Shown here: piece after piece, positions 8,044 through 16,853 of the stretch | Position numbering within the stretch: the first letter of the stretch is position 1 | Layout: each line of letters begins with the position of its first letter | Source: CBDUQP01 sp965369385 | Lineage (GTDB): Bacteria > Planctomycetota > Phycisphaerae > SM23-33 | NCBI GenBank assembly: GCA_965369385.1 | Contig: CBDUQP010000065.1 | Span: 1 to 18,342, forward strand | Direction: 5' to 3' | DNA: 18,342 bases | Position numbers and translations under genes: made by a program | Notes under the pieces: model-generated | Database searches by the model: none | What the model was told of the DNA's origin: nothing | Seen by the model: only the letters and a program-made list of their open reading frames with translations

Positions 8044-8888
8044 AGCTGATGATAACCGGCGGGAAGGGAATGCTCGGGCGCACGCTGATGCGGCGTTTTG
8101 GAGGACTGCACGAATGTGTCGGCGTGGATGTGGATGATTTCGATATCACCGATCACGTCGCGGTGGATAAAGCGCTGCGGGAATATCGGCCCGATGCTGT
8201 GATTCACTGCGCAGCGATGACTGCCGTAGACGATTGCGAATCCAACGCTGCTTTGGCATTCAGTGTGAATGCCGACGGTTCGGCAAATATCGCTGCTGCC
8301 TGCACCGCCATCGCTGCCAGGCTCATCGCGATTTCCACCGACTATGTGTTTCCGGGCGATTTGGATCATCCCTATAGCGAAGATGATATGCCTGGGCCCA
8401 AGAGCGTATACGGCGCAAGCAAGCTGGCCGGCGAGGAAGCGGTGCGGCGGAACTGCGACAATCACGTGATCGCCAGAATAGCCTGGTTGTACGGCCCGGG
8501 TGGTCCCAGCTTTGTGCATACAATGTTGCGGTTGGGTTCACAGCAGGGTGGGCCTCTCAAGATGGTGAACGATCAGGTGGGCAATCCCACGTCAACCGGC
8601 GCGGTTGCCGGAGGGCTGGCCCAGTTGCTTTCGAGTTCGGCGAGGGGTACTTTTCATCTAACATGCGAAGGCGAAGCAACGTGGAACGATTTTGCCCGGG
8701 AGATATTCCACCTGAAGGGGATCACTCGCGAAATTACGCCATGCACGACGTCGGAGTTTCCCAGACCGGCCCCGCGTCCTGCTAATTCGCGATTGGCGAA
8801 TGATGCATTGGCGTCGCACGGTTTGCGGGCAATGCCCAACTGGCGTAACGCCTTGGCGAGCTTCTTCGAGGAGTTTCCTAATGGGTGA
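8040..8888 (+). CDS. rfbD: dTDP-4-dehydrorhamnose reductase
   Basis: Reduces dTDP-4-keto-L-rhamnose to dTDP-L-rhamnose with NAD(P)H, the last pathway step. It is a 282-residue short-chain dehydrogenase/reductase of the extended type: TGGKGMLGR (6-14, Rossmann glycine motif), HCAAMTAVDDCE (56-67), STDYVF (99-104), SVYGASK with the YxxxK pair Y124/K128, and DQVGNPT (178-184). The GTG start at 8040 overlaps the rfbC stop as GTGA. A near-perfect ribosome site AAAGGAGG (8026-8033) lies 6 bases upstream. The 3' end overlaps rfbB by 8 bases. Confidence 0.95.
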   Translation: MKLMITGGKGMLGRTLMRRFGGLHECVGVDVDDFDITDHVAVDKALREYRPDAVIHCAAMTAVDDCESNAALAFSVNADGSANIAAACTAIAARLIAISTDYVFPGDLDHPYSEDDMPGPKSVYGASKLAGEEAVRRNCDNHVIARIAWLYGPGGPSFVHTMLRLGSQQGGPLKMVNDQVGNPTSTGAVAGGLAQLLSSSARGTFHLTCEGEATWNDFAREIFHLKGITREITPCTTSEFPRPAPRPANSRLANDALASHGLRAMPNWRNALASFFEEFPNG

Positions 8889-9969
8889 TGTGCAACATAT
8901 TCCCAGAACAGTACTTGTGACGGGCGGCGCTGGTTTTATCGGATGCAATCTTATTCGATATCTGTTGCAATCTGACCAATCGCTTCGCGTGATCAATCTT
9001 GATCTCCTCACATACGCCGGAAGTCTGGATAACCTCGAAGGCCTGGATGAACTCTATGGCAACCGATATCGGTTTGTGAAGGGGGACATCTGTGACGAGC
9101 AGGCCGTCGGCGAACTGTTCTGCGCAGAGCCAATCGATACCGTTATTCACCTGGCCGCCGAAAGCCACGTAGACCGATCCATCAATGCACCTGACGAGTT
9201 TCTGCGGACCAACGTGATGGGCACATATGTGCTCCTGCAGGCCGCCCGCGCTGCATGGGCCAATCGTAGCGATGTACGTTTTCATCATGTGAGTACCGAC
9301 GAAGTGTTCGGTTCGCTGGGCAGCGAGGGGTACTTCACCGAGGAAACCGCGTATGACCCCAGCAGCCCGTACAGTGCATCGAAGGCTGCTTCGGACCATA
9401 TCGTCCAGGCGTGGTGTCGCACCTATGGGCTGCCGGTGACCATGTCCAATTGCTCCAACAACTACGGTCCCTACCAGTTTCCCGAAAAGCTTCTGCCATT
9501 GATGATCGCCAATGCCCTGGCAGGCGAGTCGCTTCCCGTATACGGTAGCGGTCAAAACGTGAGAGACTGGCTGTACGTTGAGGATCACTGTCGCGCACTG
9601 GATGCTATCGTCCGTTTTGGCGCCACGGGAAAAACCTATAACGTGGGCGGCCACAACGAATGGAAAAACATCGATATTGTCCGCCTCTTGTGCAGCGAGT
9701 TGGATTCTATTCGCCCTGCCCCAGACGGCGGGAGTTATGCGGACCTGATCACGTTCGTTCAGGATCGTCCCGGCCACGACATGCGATACGCTATCGATGC
9801 ATCTGCGATAGATCGCGAGCTGGGCTGGACGCCATCGCAGACGTTTGAGACGGGCTTACGATTGACGATCATGTGGTATCTGGACAATGTTGCATGGTGC
9901 GAGAAGATCAAGCAGACACGATACGATGGTCAGCGGCTTGGCGTTTTGGGCGAGGGGACGCCAGATTGA
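8881..9969 (+). CDS. rfbB: dTDP-glucose 4,6-dehydratase
   Basis: Converts dTDP-glucose to dTDP-4-keto-6-deoxyglucose using tightly bound NAD+, the second pathway step. The protein has 362 residues (family ~350-360). Motifs: VTGGAGFIGCN (13-23, NAD binding), HLAAESHVDRSI (90-101), STDEVFGSLG (138-147, catalytic Thr139-Asp140-Glu141), YSASKAASDH (164-173, Tyr164/Lys168), and NCSNNYGPYQFPEKLLP (190-206). The start ATG at 8881 has GAGGAG (8868-8873) seven bases upstream and sits inside the rfbD 3' end. The frame is open back to 8800, but those residues are the shadow of rfbD. Gene order A-C-D-B differs from the enterobacterial B-D-A-C order. Confidence 0.96.
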   Translation: MGDVQHIPRTVLVTGGAGFIGCNLIRYLLQSDQSLRVINLDLLTYAGSLDNLEGLDELYGNRYRFVKGDICDEQAVGELFCAEPIDTVIHLAAESHVDRSINAPDEFLRTNVMGTYVLLQAARAAWANRSDVRFHHVSTDEVFGSLGSEGYFTEETAYDPSSPYSASKAASDHIVQAWCRTYGLPVTMSNCSNNYGPYQFPEKLLPLMIANALAGESLPVYGSGQNVRDWLYVEDHCRALDAIVRFGATGKTYNVGGHNEWKNIDIVRLLCSELDSIRPAPDGGSYADLITFVQDRPGHDMRYAIDASAIDRELGWTPSQTFETGLRLTIMWYLDNVAWCEKIKQTRYDGQRLGVLGEGTPD

Positions 9970-9984
9970 TCGGCCGGGCGGTTC

Positions 9985-10971
9985 ATGAGCAAGAAACAAA
10001 TCATCAAAGTAGTGTTGGGATGGATCATCGGTCTGACAGCGATCGGTTTTTGCGTATACACGCTGGTGGATTGCTGGGATGAGTTTACCGCGCAGAGTAC
10101 GGGCATATCCGTATGGATGCTGGCTGGTGGCGTTGGATGCATTTTTCTGTCATACCTGGTTCTTTCGTTGGGATGGCACGTATTGATGAAGGATATTTCT
10201 CCGGGGCTTCGCTTGCGAACCACGATGCGGGCATGGGGATACTCCCAGGTAGCGAAGTATATTCCGGGCAAGGTTATGGTGTTTGTGGTGCGGATGCAGG
10301 CATGCGGCGCGGAGGGTGCAACGCCGAGCAAGGTGTTGGCTGGGGCAGGGCTGGACGTTATCCTGTCGCTTGTTTGCACGCTTGTGATATCCATGGCTTC
10401 CTGGGTGGTGATTCCAGGGCAGTGGGGTCTGCTCAGGTGGACATGCATGGGGGCTTTCGTCTGCACGCTTGTTATGGTTCATCCGAAAGTGATAATGATG
10501 ATTATGGGGCGTTACTATCGCATGAGAGGCATATCTCGTGACGAAGTGCCAGCCCTTACCAACGCGAGCATTCTGAAGCCGCTTGTCTTTTATATGATTG
10601 GCTGGTTGCTCTATTGTGCGGGCGGATGCCTGGTGTTGCGGTCCGTGTCGGGCGGATTGCCCGACAGCTTCGCCGGTAATCTTGCGGTGGCCGGCGGTTT
10701 TGCGATTTCATGGACGGTAGGTTATCTTGTGGTGCTGGCGCCGGGCGGACTCGGCGTGCGGGAAGGTGTTCTTCTGGCGGTGATTACGCCGTTGGTGGCG
10801 TCGCACGGAGTGGCGGGGGTCGTTGTGGTGCTGGCAAGGCTGGTTCAGGGCGGGCTGGATTTGCTGTTTGGCGTGGGGTGGTGGGTCATTCGTCGATTTG
10901 AAAAACAATCTCGAACGGGACACGAGCATGGACGAACAACTGAAGAACCAGATACGCAAAGCCAGGGGTAA
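9985..10971 (+). CDS. LPG_synthase_TM family membrane protein (AglD/MprF N-terminal-like)
   Basis: A 328-residue polytopic inner-membrane protein. Hydrophobic segments are seen near 7-27, 43-65, 120-145, 150-172, 196-218, 232-252, 262-284 and 286-303. The family signature APGGLGVREG is at 252-261, with YIPGKV at 92-97. The C-terminal tail is polar. The family includes the flippase part of MprF and archaeal AglD-like proteins; members have been linked to lipid or lipid-linked substrate handling, but the catalytic lysyl-transferase domain of MprF is absent here. It lies 15 bases after rfbB with only a weak ribosome site (GGCGG close to the ATG), so translation may depend on coupling. Its 3' end overlaps the MFS gene by 44 bases. 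A role moving a lipid or lipid-linked sugar is an inference from neighbours. Confidence 0.85.
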   Translation: MSKKQIIKVVLGWIIGLTAIGFCVYTLVDCWDEFTAQSTGISVWMLAGGVGCIFLSYLVLSLGWHVLMKDISPGLRLRTTMRAWGYSQVAKYIPGKVMVFVVRMQACGAEGATPSKVLAGAGLDVILSLVCTLVISMASWVVIPGQWGLLRWTCMGAFVCTLVMVHPKVIMMIMGRYYRMRGISRDEVPALTNASILKPLVFYMIGWLLYCAGGCLVLRSVSGGLPDSFAGNLAVAGGFAISWTVGYLVVLAPGGLGVREGVLLAVITPLVASHGVAGVVVVLARLVQGGLDLLFGVGWWVIRRFEKQSRTGHEHGRTTEEPDTQSQG

Positions 10972-12205
10972 GTTCCTGATGATGGGGACTACATACGCGC
11001 TTGGTGTCTTCAATGATAACTTCTTCAAACAGGCGGCGATCCTGCTGGCTGTGGGCATGGACTGGGTCAAGGCCACAATCGCGATCCTGTTTTCAATCCC
11101 ATTCATTATCTTTGCGTCCCATGTGGGATGGCTTGCCGACAGATTCCCCAAACGCAACATTGTGATATTCGCCAAGGCGCTGGAAGTGGTGGCGATGTTG
11201 ATCGGGGCTGCGGGCATTTTGATGGTGAACTGGTGGCTGATTCTGGCGATGGTGTTCATCATGGCGGCCCAGTCGGCGATATTCAGTCCGAGCCTGAACG
11301 GCAGTATTCCCGAACTCTACCCGCCGAGTCATGTGATCACAGCCAACGCCATCTTGAAGGTGTTCGTAACGGTGGCTATGCTTGGCGGTGTTGTGCTGGC
11401 GGGTCCGATACTGGGTAATAAGAATGGAGGCAGCCAAGGTGAAGGCCGCATGTGGATCGCGATTGCTGTTGTCTTGATCGCTTTGTTGGGGCTGGCGGCC
11501 AGTTTGTTTGTTCCAAAGCGCCCGGCCGCGTCTCCGGATGCTCCCATGCCCGTCAATGGTTTGGCAAAGACATTTCGTGATATTGTGGGTCTCCGGGCCG
11601 ACCGCCTGTTGGCGATTGTAGTGGGGCTTGATGTGTTTATCTGGTTCATCGGGATGTTTCTTGTTCTGGTTGTTTCCGATTTGGGTCAGCAGCAGATGCC
11701 CAAGCTTTTGGGCGTGTCAGCAAAGGAATTCACATCAGGCGAGGAGATCGCATCTTACCTGACTTTCGCCGAATTGATCGGCGTAGCCGTAGGGGGCGGG
11801 ATAAGCGCGGCTATCTCCCAAGGGGATCGTTGGCGTCGGGTGTTGGTCCCGGCAACAATTGCCATGGGGTGCGCTGCATTCATGGTTTGCGCAGTGCCTC
11901 TGGTGTCTGCGGCGGTAGTGTTGCCGCTGCTCTATGGAGGGTTGTTCGCGTTCGGTGTGTTTGGCGGGATGGTGCTGATCCCATGCGAGGGCTTCATCCA
12001 GATACGTCCCGCCGCCGAACGGAAGGGGACGGTAATCGCTGCCGCCAATTGTGCGGCGTTCATCGGCATAGCTTTGTCGGGTCTGGTTTATTACGTATCG
12101 ATCAAACTGTTGTCGCCGACTAGTTGTTTTGCGGTCATGGGGGTATTGTCAGTGACGGCGGCATTGGTGGTTAGTCGATTTCTCAGGGGCATAAAGGCTA
12201 AGTGA
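10928..12205 (+). CDS. LplT-like MFS transporter (lysophospholipid transporter family)
   Basis: A 425-residue major facilitator protein with about 12 hydrophobic segments. The N-terminus carries ALGVFNDNFFKQAAILL (24-40), characteristic of LplT and of the transporter half of LplT-Aas fusions, and the MFS motif A GWLADRFPKR (67-76). LplT flips lysophospholipids inward across the cytoplasmic membrane for re-acylation; that activity here is inferred from the family and from the Aas-like gene that follows directly. The start ATG at 10928 has GGGA (10917-10920) seven bases upstream and makes a 44-base overlap with the preceding gene. A frame open to 10823 is unlike the family. Its TGA stop (12203-12205) abuts the next ATG in the same reading frame. 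Confidence 0.88.
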   Translation: MDEQLKNQIRKARGKFLMMGTTYALGVFNDNFFKQAAILLAVGMDWVKATIAILFSIPFIIFASHVGWLADRFPKRNIVIFAKALEVVAMLIGAAGILMVNWWLILAMVFIMAAQSAIFSPSLNGSIPELYPPSHVITANAILKVFVTVAMLGGVVLAGPILGNKNGGSQGEGRMWIAIAVVLIALLGLAASLFVPKRPAASPDAPMPVNGLAKTFRDIVGLRADRLLAIVVGLDVFIWFIGMFLVLVVSDLGQQQMPKLLGVSAKEFTSGEEIASYLTFAELIGVAVGGGISAAISQGDRWRRVLVPATIAMGCAAFMVCAVPLVSAAVVLPLLYGGLFAFGVFGGMVLIPCEGFIQIRPAAERKGTVIAAANCAAFIGIALSGLVYYVSIKLLSPTSCFAVMGVLSVTAALVVSRFLRGIKAK

Positions 12206-14845
12206 ATGGTTGATTGGGTATTCATGATGTTCGTCAGGTCGTGTTTGTGGCTTCGCTACAGGGTGAAGGCTATCGGTCTGGCTGCGATTGCCGGCCGGGG
12301 CAAGAAGGGCATACTGTTCCTTCCGAACCACCCGGCGTTGATCGATCCGATAATAATGATGTCGAACTTGTATCCCCGGTTCCAGTCACACCCGGTTGCC
12401 GACGAGAACGAGGTGGATATATTCTTCGTCCGGACGCTGGCACGCCAATGCGGAGCGCTGACGATTCCCGATCCCGCCAACAGCGGACAGGCCGGCCGAG
12501 ATCGTGTTGAGCAGGTGGTGAAGGATGCGGCAAAGCTTCTGCAACAGGGGCAGAATATCCTGATGTATCCGGCAGGGCAGCTTTGCAAGACACAAATGGA
12601 AGACCTGGGCGCAGCCAGCGCGGTGCATACCATACTTAACGAGTACCCGGATGTTCGAATTGTGCTGGTCCGTACTCGCGGGCTGTGGGGCAGCAGTTTT
12701 GGGTGGGCATCCGGCAAGCCTCCTCGCACGGGTGAGGTCCTGAGGAAGGGAGTGCGAGCGTTGCTGGCCAGCGCGTTGTTCTTTGCGCCACGCCGGAAAG
12801 TGACCATCGAGTTTCACGAGCCCGACGACTTTCCGCGACAGGCCGACTGCGATACTGCCAACCGATACATGGAGGAGTTCTATAACGAGAATCCTCCGCC
12901 TAATACATACGTGCCATACACGCCATGGAAAGGCTTTGCCCCGCAGAGGCGAGATGAACCCGTATGTCTGACGATTGAAGGCAGCGTCGAAGAGGTGCCC
13001 GACACCACGCAGCGGATAGCAACCGAATACCTTATCGAATTGAGCGGTGTGAAGAGGATCGATGCTGACAGCCGCCTGGCGCACGATCTGGGCATGGACA
13101 GCCTTGCCAGGGCGGATCTTTCGATCTGGCTTGAGAAGGAATTCGGCTTCCCCTGTCCCGACACGGCCGCGCTGAATACTGTTGGTGATGTGATGCTTGC
13201 CGCGTGCGGCCGGGCTGTTTCTGCGGGTCCGGCTCACCTTGATCCTGTCGACCGGCGATGGTTCATTGATGGCGACAGTGTTAATCGTGTGGCGGCGCCT
13301 CAGGAAGCAACCATCACCGAGGCGTTCCTTGCCTGCGCACGGAGCAGGCCCGGAGATGTAGTGATCGCCGACCAGACTTCTGGCACGAAGACATTTCGTG
13401 ACATAGTGATGGGCGTGATGGCACTGAAGGACGCGATAGCGGCTTTGCCTGGCGAGCATGTCGGTATAATGTTGCCGTCTTCGGTTACGTGTGATGTGGT
13501 GTTCCTTGCGACATTGTTCGCAGGCAAGACTCCCGTGATGGTGAACTGGACGGTAGGTTTGCGGAACATGGTTCACTGTCTGGATGTCGCGGGCGTTCGG
13601 AAGGTTCTCACGTCGAGCGTTCTGGTAAAACGCCTTGAGGTGCAGGGTGTGGACCTGTCTGGTATTGCGGAAAAGATCGTGGCACTGGAGTCAATGGCGT
13701 CGGATATAACGCTCTGTCACAAGTTGCGATGCTGGCTGGCGAGCAGGTTGAACTGGTCGTCGCTCCACAAGGCCCGTGTTCGGGAAGTTGCGGTGGTGCT
13801 GTTCACCAGTGGATCGGAATCCCTGCCCAAAGCTGTACCCCTTACTCACAAGAACATCATGACGAATATTGGCGATGTCCTGTCGCAAATCGCAATTCCC
13901 GATAACGATCGGCTGCTCGCGATCCTTCCGCCTTTTCACTCTTTCGGATTGGTTGCCAGCACGCTCTTGTCGCTTTGCAGCGGGCTAAAGGTGGTGCATC
14001 ACACGAATCCCACCGAGGCAGCCGTCATCGGAAAGATCATCGAAACCTATCGCGTGACATTGCTCATGGGCACGCCTACCTTCGTCAGCGGAATCGCGCG
14101 GGCCTCTACGAGCGAGCAGCTTGAGACGCTTCGCCTGGTGGTTACCGGAGCGGAGAAGTGCAGTGATCGTATCCACGCACAACTGCGGGACAAGTGCGGA
14201 CAAGCGAAGATAATCGAGGGGTACGGTATTACCGAGTGCTCGCCCGTGGTCGCGATGAATCTTGACGAAGACTCCAGGTTGGGTACGATAGGCCAGGTGC
14301 TGAAATCGCTGAAATACGCGATTGTCGAGGTGGAATCCGATCAGCCCAAACGTGTCGAACTCGGGCAGAAGGGCATGCTCCTTGTTCAAGGGGCGAGTGT
14401 TTTTGGCGGATACCTTGGCGATGCCAAGTCGCCTTTTGTTGAATTTGACGGCGAGCAGTGGTATCGAACCGGCGACCTGGTAAGCGAAGATACTGACGGT
14501 TTCTTGACGTTCTGCGGGCGATTGAAGCGTTTTGTGAAGCTCGGAGGCGAAATGATTTCGCTACCGGCGATTGAGGCGGTTGTGGAGGGGTTGTTCTCGC
14601 CTGATGAACGGGATGCGGCCGAGGGCCCGCTGTTTGCGGTGACGGCGACAAGCGATATAGAACATCCCCAGATCGTGATGTTTTCGACGCTCGGCCGCGA
14701 TCGCGAGCAGGTGAACGAGCATATTCGCGGCTCGGGCCTGTCATCGCTGCACACGATTCGGCGGGTAATCCACACAGAGAAGATGCCAGTGCTGGGGACC
14801 GGAAAAACGGACTATCGCTCACTCGCTGAAATGCTTGAGAGTTAA
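12206..14845 (+). CDS. Aas-like fusion: acyltransferase - acyl carrier domain - acyl-activating ligase
   Basis: An 879-residue, three-domain protein. Residues ~1-245 are a PlsC-type acyltransferase with NHPALIDP (41-48, the HX4D catalytic pair His42/Asp47). Residues ~262-336 look like an acyl carrier domain with LGMDSL (295-300, Ser299 as phosphopantetheine site). Residues ~365-879 are an AMP-forming acyl-activating enzyme: FTSGSESLPK (533-542), EGYGITECSP (671-680), YRTGDLV (753-759) and the catalytic lysine in GTGKTDY (864-870, Lys867). E. coli Aas has only the outer two domains and re-acylates lysophospholipid with ACP-bound fatty acid. Here the carrier is built in. The usual PEG of acyltransferase motif III reads YPAGQ (121-125). 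AAAGG (12193-12197) lies 8 bases before the ATG. Last gene of the operon. Confidence 0.92.
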   Translation: MVDWVFMMFVRSCLWLRYRVKAIGLAAIAGRGKKGILFLPNHPALIDPIIMMSNLYPRFQSHPVADENEVDIFFVRTLARQCGALTIPDPANSGQAGRDRVEQVVKDAAKLLQQGQNILMYPAGQLCKTQMEDLGAASAVHTILNEYPDVRIVLVRTRGLWGSSFGWASGKPPRTGEVLRKGVRALLASALFFAPRRKVTIEFHEPDDFPRQADCDTANRYMEEFYNENPPPNTYVPYTPWKGFAPQRRDEPVCLTIEGSVEEVPDTTQRIATEYLIELSGVKRIDADSRLAHDLGMDSLARADLSIWLEKEFGFPCPDTAALNTVGDVMLAACGRAVSAGPAHLDPVDRRWFIDGDSVNRVAAPQEATITEAFLACARSRPGDVVIADQTSGTKTFRDIVMGVMALKDAIAALPGEHVGIMLPSSVTCDVVFLATLFAGKTPVMVNWTVGLRNMVHCLDVAGVRKVLTSSVLVKRLEVQGVDLSGIAEKIVALESMASDITLCHKLRCWLASRLNWSSLHKARVREVAVVLFTSGSESLPKAVPLTHKNIMTNIGDVLSQIAIPDNDRLLAILPPFHSFGLVASTLLSLCSGLKVVHHTNPTEAAVIGKIIETYRVTLLMGTPTFVSGIARASTSEQLETLRLVVTGAEKCSDRIHAQLRDKCGQAKIIEGYGITECSPVVAMNLDEDSRLGTIGQVLKSLKYAIVEVESDQPKRVELGQKGMLLVQGASVFGGYLGDAKSPFVEFDGEQWYRTGDLVSEDTDGFLTFCGRLKRFVKLGGEMISLPAIEAVVEGLFSPDERDAAEGPLFAVTATSDIEHPQIVMFSTLGRDREQVNEHIRGSGLSSLHTIRRVIHTEKMPVLGTGKTDYRSLAEMLES

Positions 14846-14875
14846 CATGGAGCGGAAGTGCGCCGGTTGGGGCGT

Positions 14876-16678
14876 TCAGGACATGTCGGCAAGCCCGCGC
14901 CTGCGGACATCCGGGGTCTTTGCGTGTTGCATGAGTCTGCGGAGGGCATCATCGTCCAAGCCGCCTGCGGAGTTGGAATTCTGCAGTTCCTCCTGATTCC
15001 GCCTGTACAGTATGTGTTCAACCGCCTTGGCGAGTGCTTGCGAGTATTCCCCCCTGCGCTCGCCGGCGAGTGCCAGATCGGCGAGCAGCTCGCTGTGGTC
15101 CGCCATCTCGGCGCATCCCTGAATGTTGTCGAATGCGAGCCTGCCATCCTCGCCCAGAGCCCACACCCGCCTGGCAATTGCCTGTGCCTGGGGGGCTGCG
15201 AAATCCTCCGGGCTGATCGAGTCTGACACCGAGCCGAACAGGTCAGGTTCATTGAGCAATACCTCAAGCACAATACGCTCCGGGTTCCGCGATAGCCCGT
15301 GCATCGTGTTCAGCGATTGCTGGGTCGGGGCTTGCGGGGTGTTCTGTGTGCGAACGCGGCGCGACAGGTGCCGCATCTGCTGCTGTAATTGGGTTGCCGG
15401 GATGTTCAGCATGTGCCCGATGTGTTGTGCGAGCTGCCCGCGGCGTATTTCGTCGATTGCGCCATAGGCGCTCGACGATGCGACCAGCGTAAGGAATTCG
15501 TCCACCACCTGCTTGCGAACGGCCAGGTTATCGCCGGCGGCTTTGTATTGGGCCAGCTTGTTGTCCCAAACATAGTGAAGTGCGTCGGGGGCTTCGTCTA
15601 TAAGGGTTTGCAGGGCCTCCGGTCCGGCAGAGAGGCAGAAGTCGCAAGGGTCCTTGCCTTCGGGAATCGTCGCCACTCGCACGTGGATCTGCTGTGCGAG
15701 GAATATTTCAAGAGCTCTTTGTGCCGCTGCCGCGCCGGCCTGGTCGGCATCGAAAACAAGCACCGCCTCCTTGGCGTATCGCGAAAGGAGCCGCACATGG
15801 CGATCGGTAAGTGCGGTTCCCAGGGACGCCACCACATTACCTACTCCCGCCTGGATTGGAATGAGGGCGTCGAGGTATCCCTCGACGATAACGGCAGTGC
15901 CCGTCGATACGATCTGTTCGCGGGCCCAGTTCAGGGCGTATAGTTGCGACGATTTGTCGAAAAGCGGCGATTCCGGACTGTTTAGATATTTCGCGCGTTC
16001 TTCGGGGCTCAGGGCCCGCCCGCCGAATGCTATCACATTGTTGGCGGGGTCAAGAATGGGGAATATCAGGCGGTTGCGGAAGCGATCGTAGCATTTTCCG
16101 CTCTTTTCGCTTCGCGATAACATGCCCGCGGTAAGCATCTGGGCTTCGCTGAAGCCTTTGCCCCTTCCCACATCCTGGAACGCATTCCACTCGTCTGGAG
16201 CATAGCCGATTCGGAATCGCTCAAGAGATTCATCGGTGAACCCGCGATCCCGGGCGTATGCCAGTGCATGCTTACCGGCAGGCGAAAAAAGCTGCTTGCA
16301 GAAAAACTCCGATGCGGCGGTCATCACGCGAATGAGATCGTTCTTGCTGAGTCCCGGTTCGGCATTGTTGGCTGGCGCGCCGTCTTTGGGCAGCGGGATG
16401 TTCGCCTTGTCTGCCAGCAGCTCTACCGCTTCGGGGAAGGAACATTTTTCGTAGAGTGATAGGAACTTGAATACATCGCCGCCTGCACCGCAAGAGAAGC
16501 ATTTGAATATCTGCTTTGTAGGAGAGACATTCATCGAGGGACGTTTGTCGGCGTGGAATGGGCATAACCCGAGAAATTCCTTACCTTTGCGGGTAAGGGC
16601 TACGTATTGTCCGATCAGGTCGATAATGTCGGTGGCCTGTTGAACCTGCTGAATCAGTTGTTCAGAGAACATTGCCAT
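14876..16678 (-). CDS. dnaG: DNA primase
   Basis: Synthesises RNA primers for DNA replication. About 600 residues, normal for bacterial DnaG. The CHC2 zinc-binding domain reads CPFH (39-42) and CFSC (60-63), giving Cys39, His42, Cys60 and Cys63. The TOPRIM catalytic core has VEGYLDAL (265-272, Glu266) and FDADQAG (309-315, Asp310/Asp312). An Ala/Gln-rich linker leads to a helical C-terminal domain, the part that contacts DnaB helicase in the family. The start is uncertain: ATG 16678 is preferred (GGAA ten bases upstream), an ATG at 16672 fits the usual short N-terminus equally well, and a TTG at 16696 extends the frame by six residues. It is convergent with the lipid operon, 30 bases away, with no clear terminator between. 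rpoD does not follow it. Confidence 0.95.
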   Translation of the reverse strand: MAMFSEQLIQQVQQATDIIDLIGQYVALTRKGKEFLGLCPFHADKRPSMNVSPTKQIFKCFSCGAGGDVFKFLSLYEKCSFPEAVELLADKANIPLPKDGAPANNAEPGLSKNDLIRVMTAASEFFCKQLFSPAGKHALAYARDRGFTDESLERFRIGYAPDEWNAFQDVGRGKGFSEAQMLTAGMLSRSEKSGKCYDRFRNRLIFPILDPANNVIAFGGRALSPEERAKYLNSPESPLFDKSSQLYALNWAREQIVSTGTAVIVEGYLDALIPIQAGVGNVVASLGTALTDRHVRLLSRYAKEAVLVFDADQAGAAAAQRALEIFLAQQIHVRVATIPEGKDPCDFCLSAGPEALQTLIDEAPDALHYVWDNKLAQYKAAGDNLAVRKQVVDEFLTLVASSSAYGAIDEIRRGQLAQHIGHMLNIPATQLQQQMRHLSRRVRTQNTPQAPTQQSLNTMHGLSRNPERIVLEVLLNEPDLFGSVSDSISPEDFAAPQAQAIARRVWALGEDGRLAFDNIQGCAEMADHSELLADLALAGERRGEYSQALAKAVEHILYRRNQEELQNSNSAGGLDDDALRRLMQHAKTPDVRRRGLADMS

Positions 16679-16774
16679 CTCGGTTGTTGTTTCCAATCAG
16701 GTTCTATTGCGATTGAAGGCATTCCGCTTGCTCCTCGTCAGAGCAGCCAAGGGCATTTGCTGGGTGCGGGTGTC

Positions 16775-16832
16775 ACCGCTTGTGCGGATGTCGCTTGTTT
16801 CTGCTGTCAGGGCCGAGGGTCTGGCAAGCGGT
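16775..16832. repeat. 8-bp inverted repeat between RNase H gene and dnaG
   Basis: ACCGCTTG (16775-16782) and CAAGCGGT (16825-16832) are perfect inverted copies 42 bases apart, within the 175-base gap between the RNase H-like gene and dnaG. No T-run follows, so it does not look like a terminator. Otherwise this gap shows no gene and no convincing promoter. A chance repeat is possible. Confidence 0.25.
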
Positions 16833-16853
16833 TAGTCCCGATGGGCATCTCGC

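Noticed and set aside
8878..9777. 299-codon minus-strand frame opposite rfbB
   Set aside because: Complement of a highly conserved dehydratase; no recognisable features of its own.
12386..13576. 396-codon minus-strand frame opposite the Aas-like gene
   Set aside because: His/Arg-rich shadow of a GC-rich coding sequence; the plus strand carries intact catalytic motifs.
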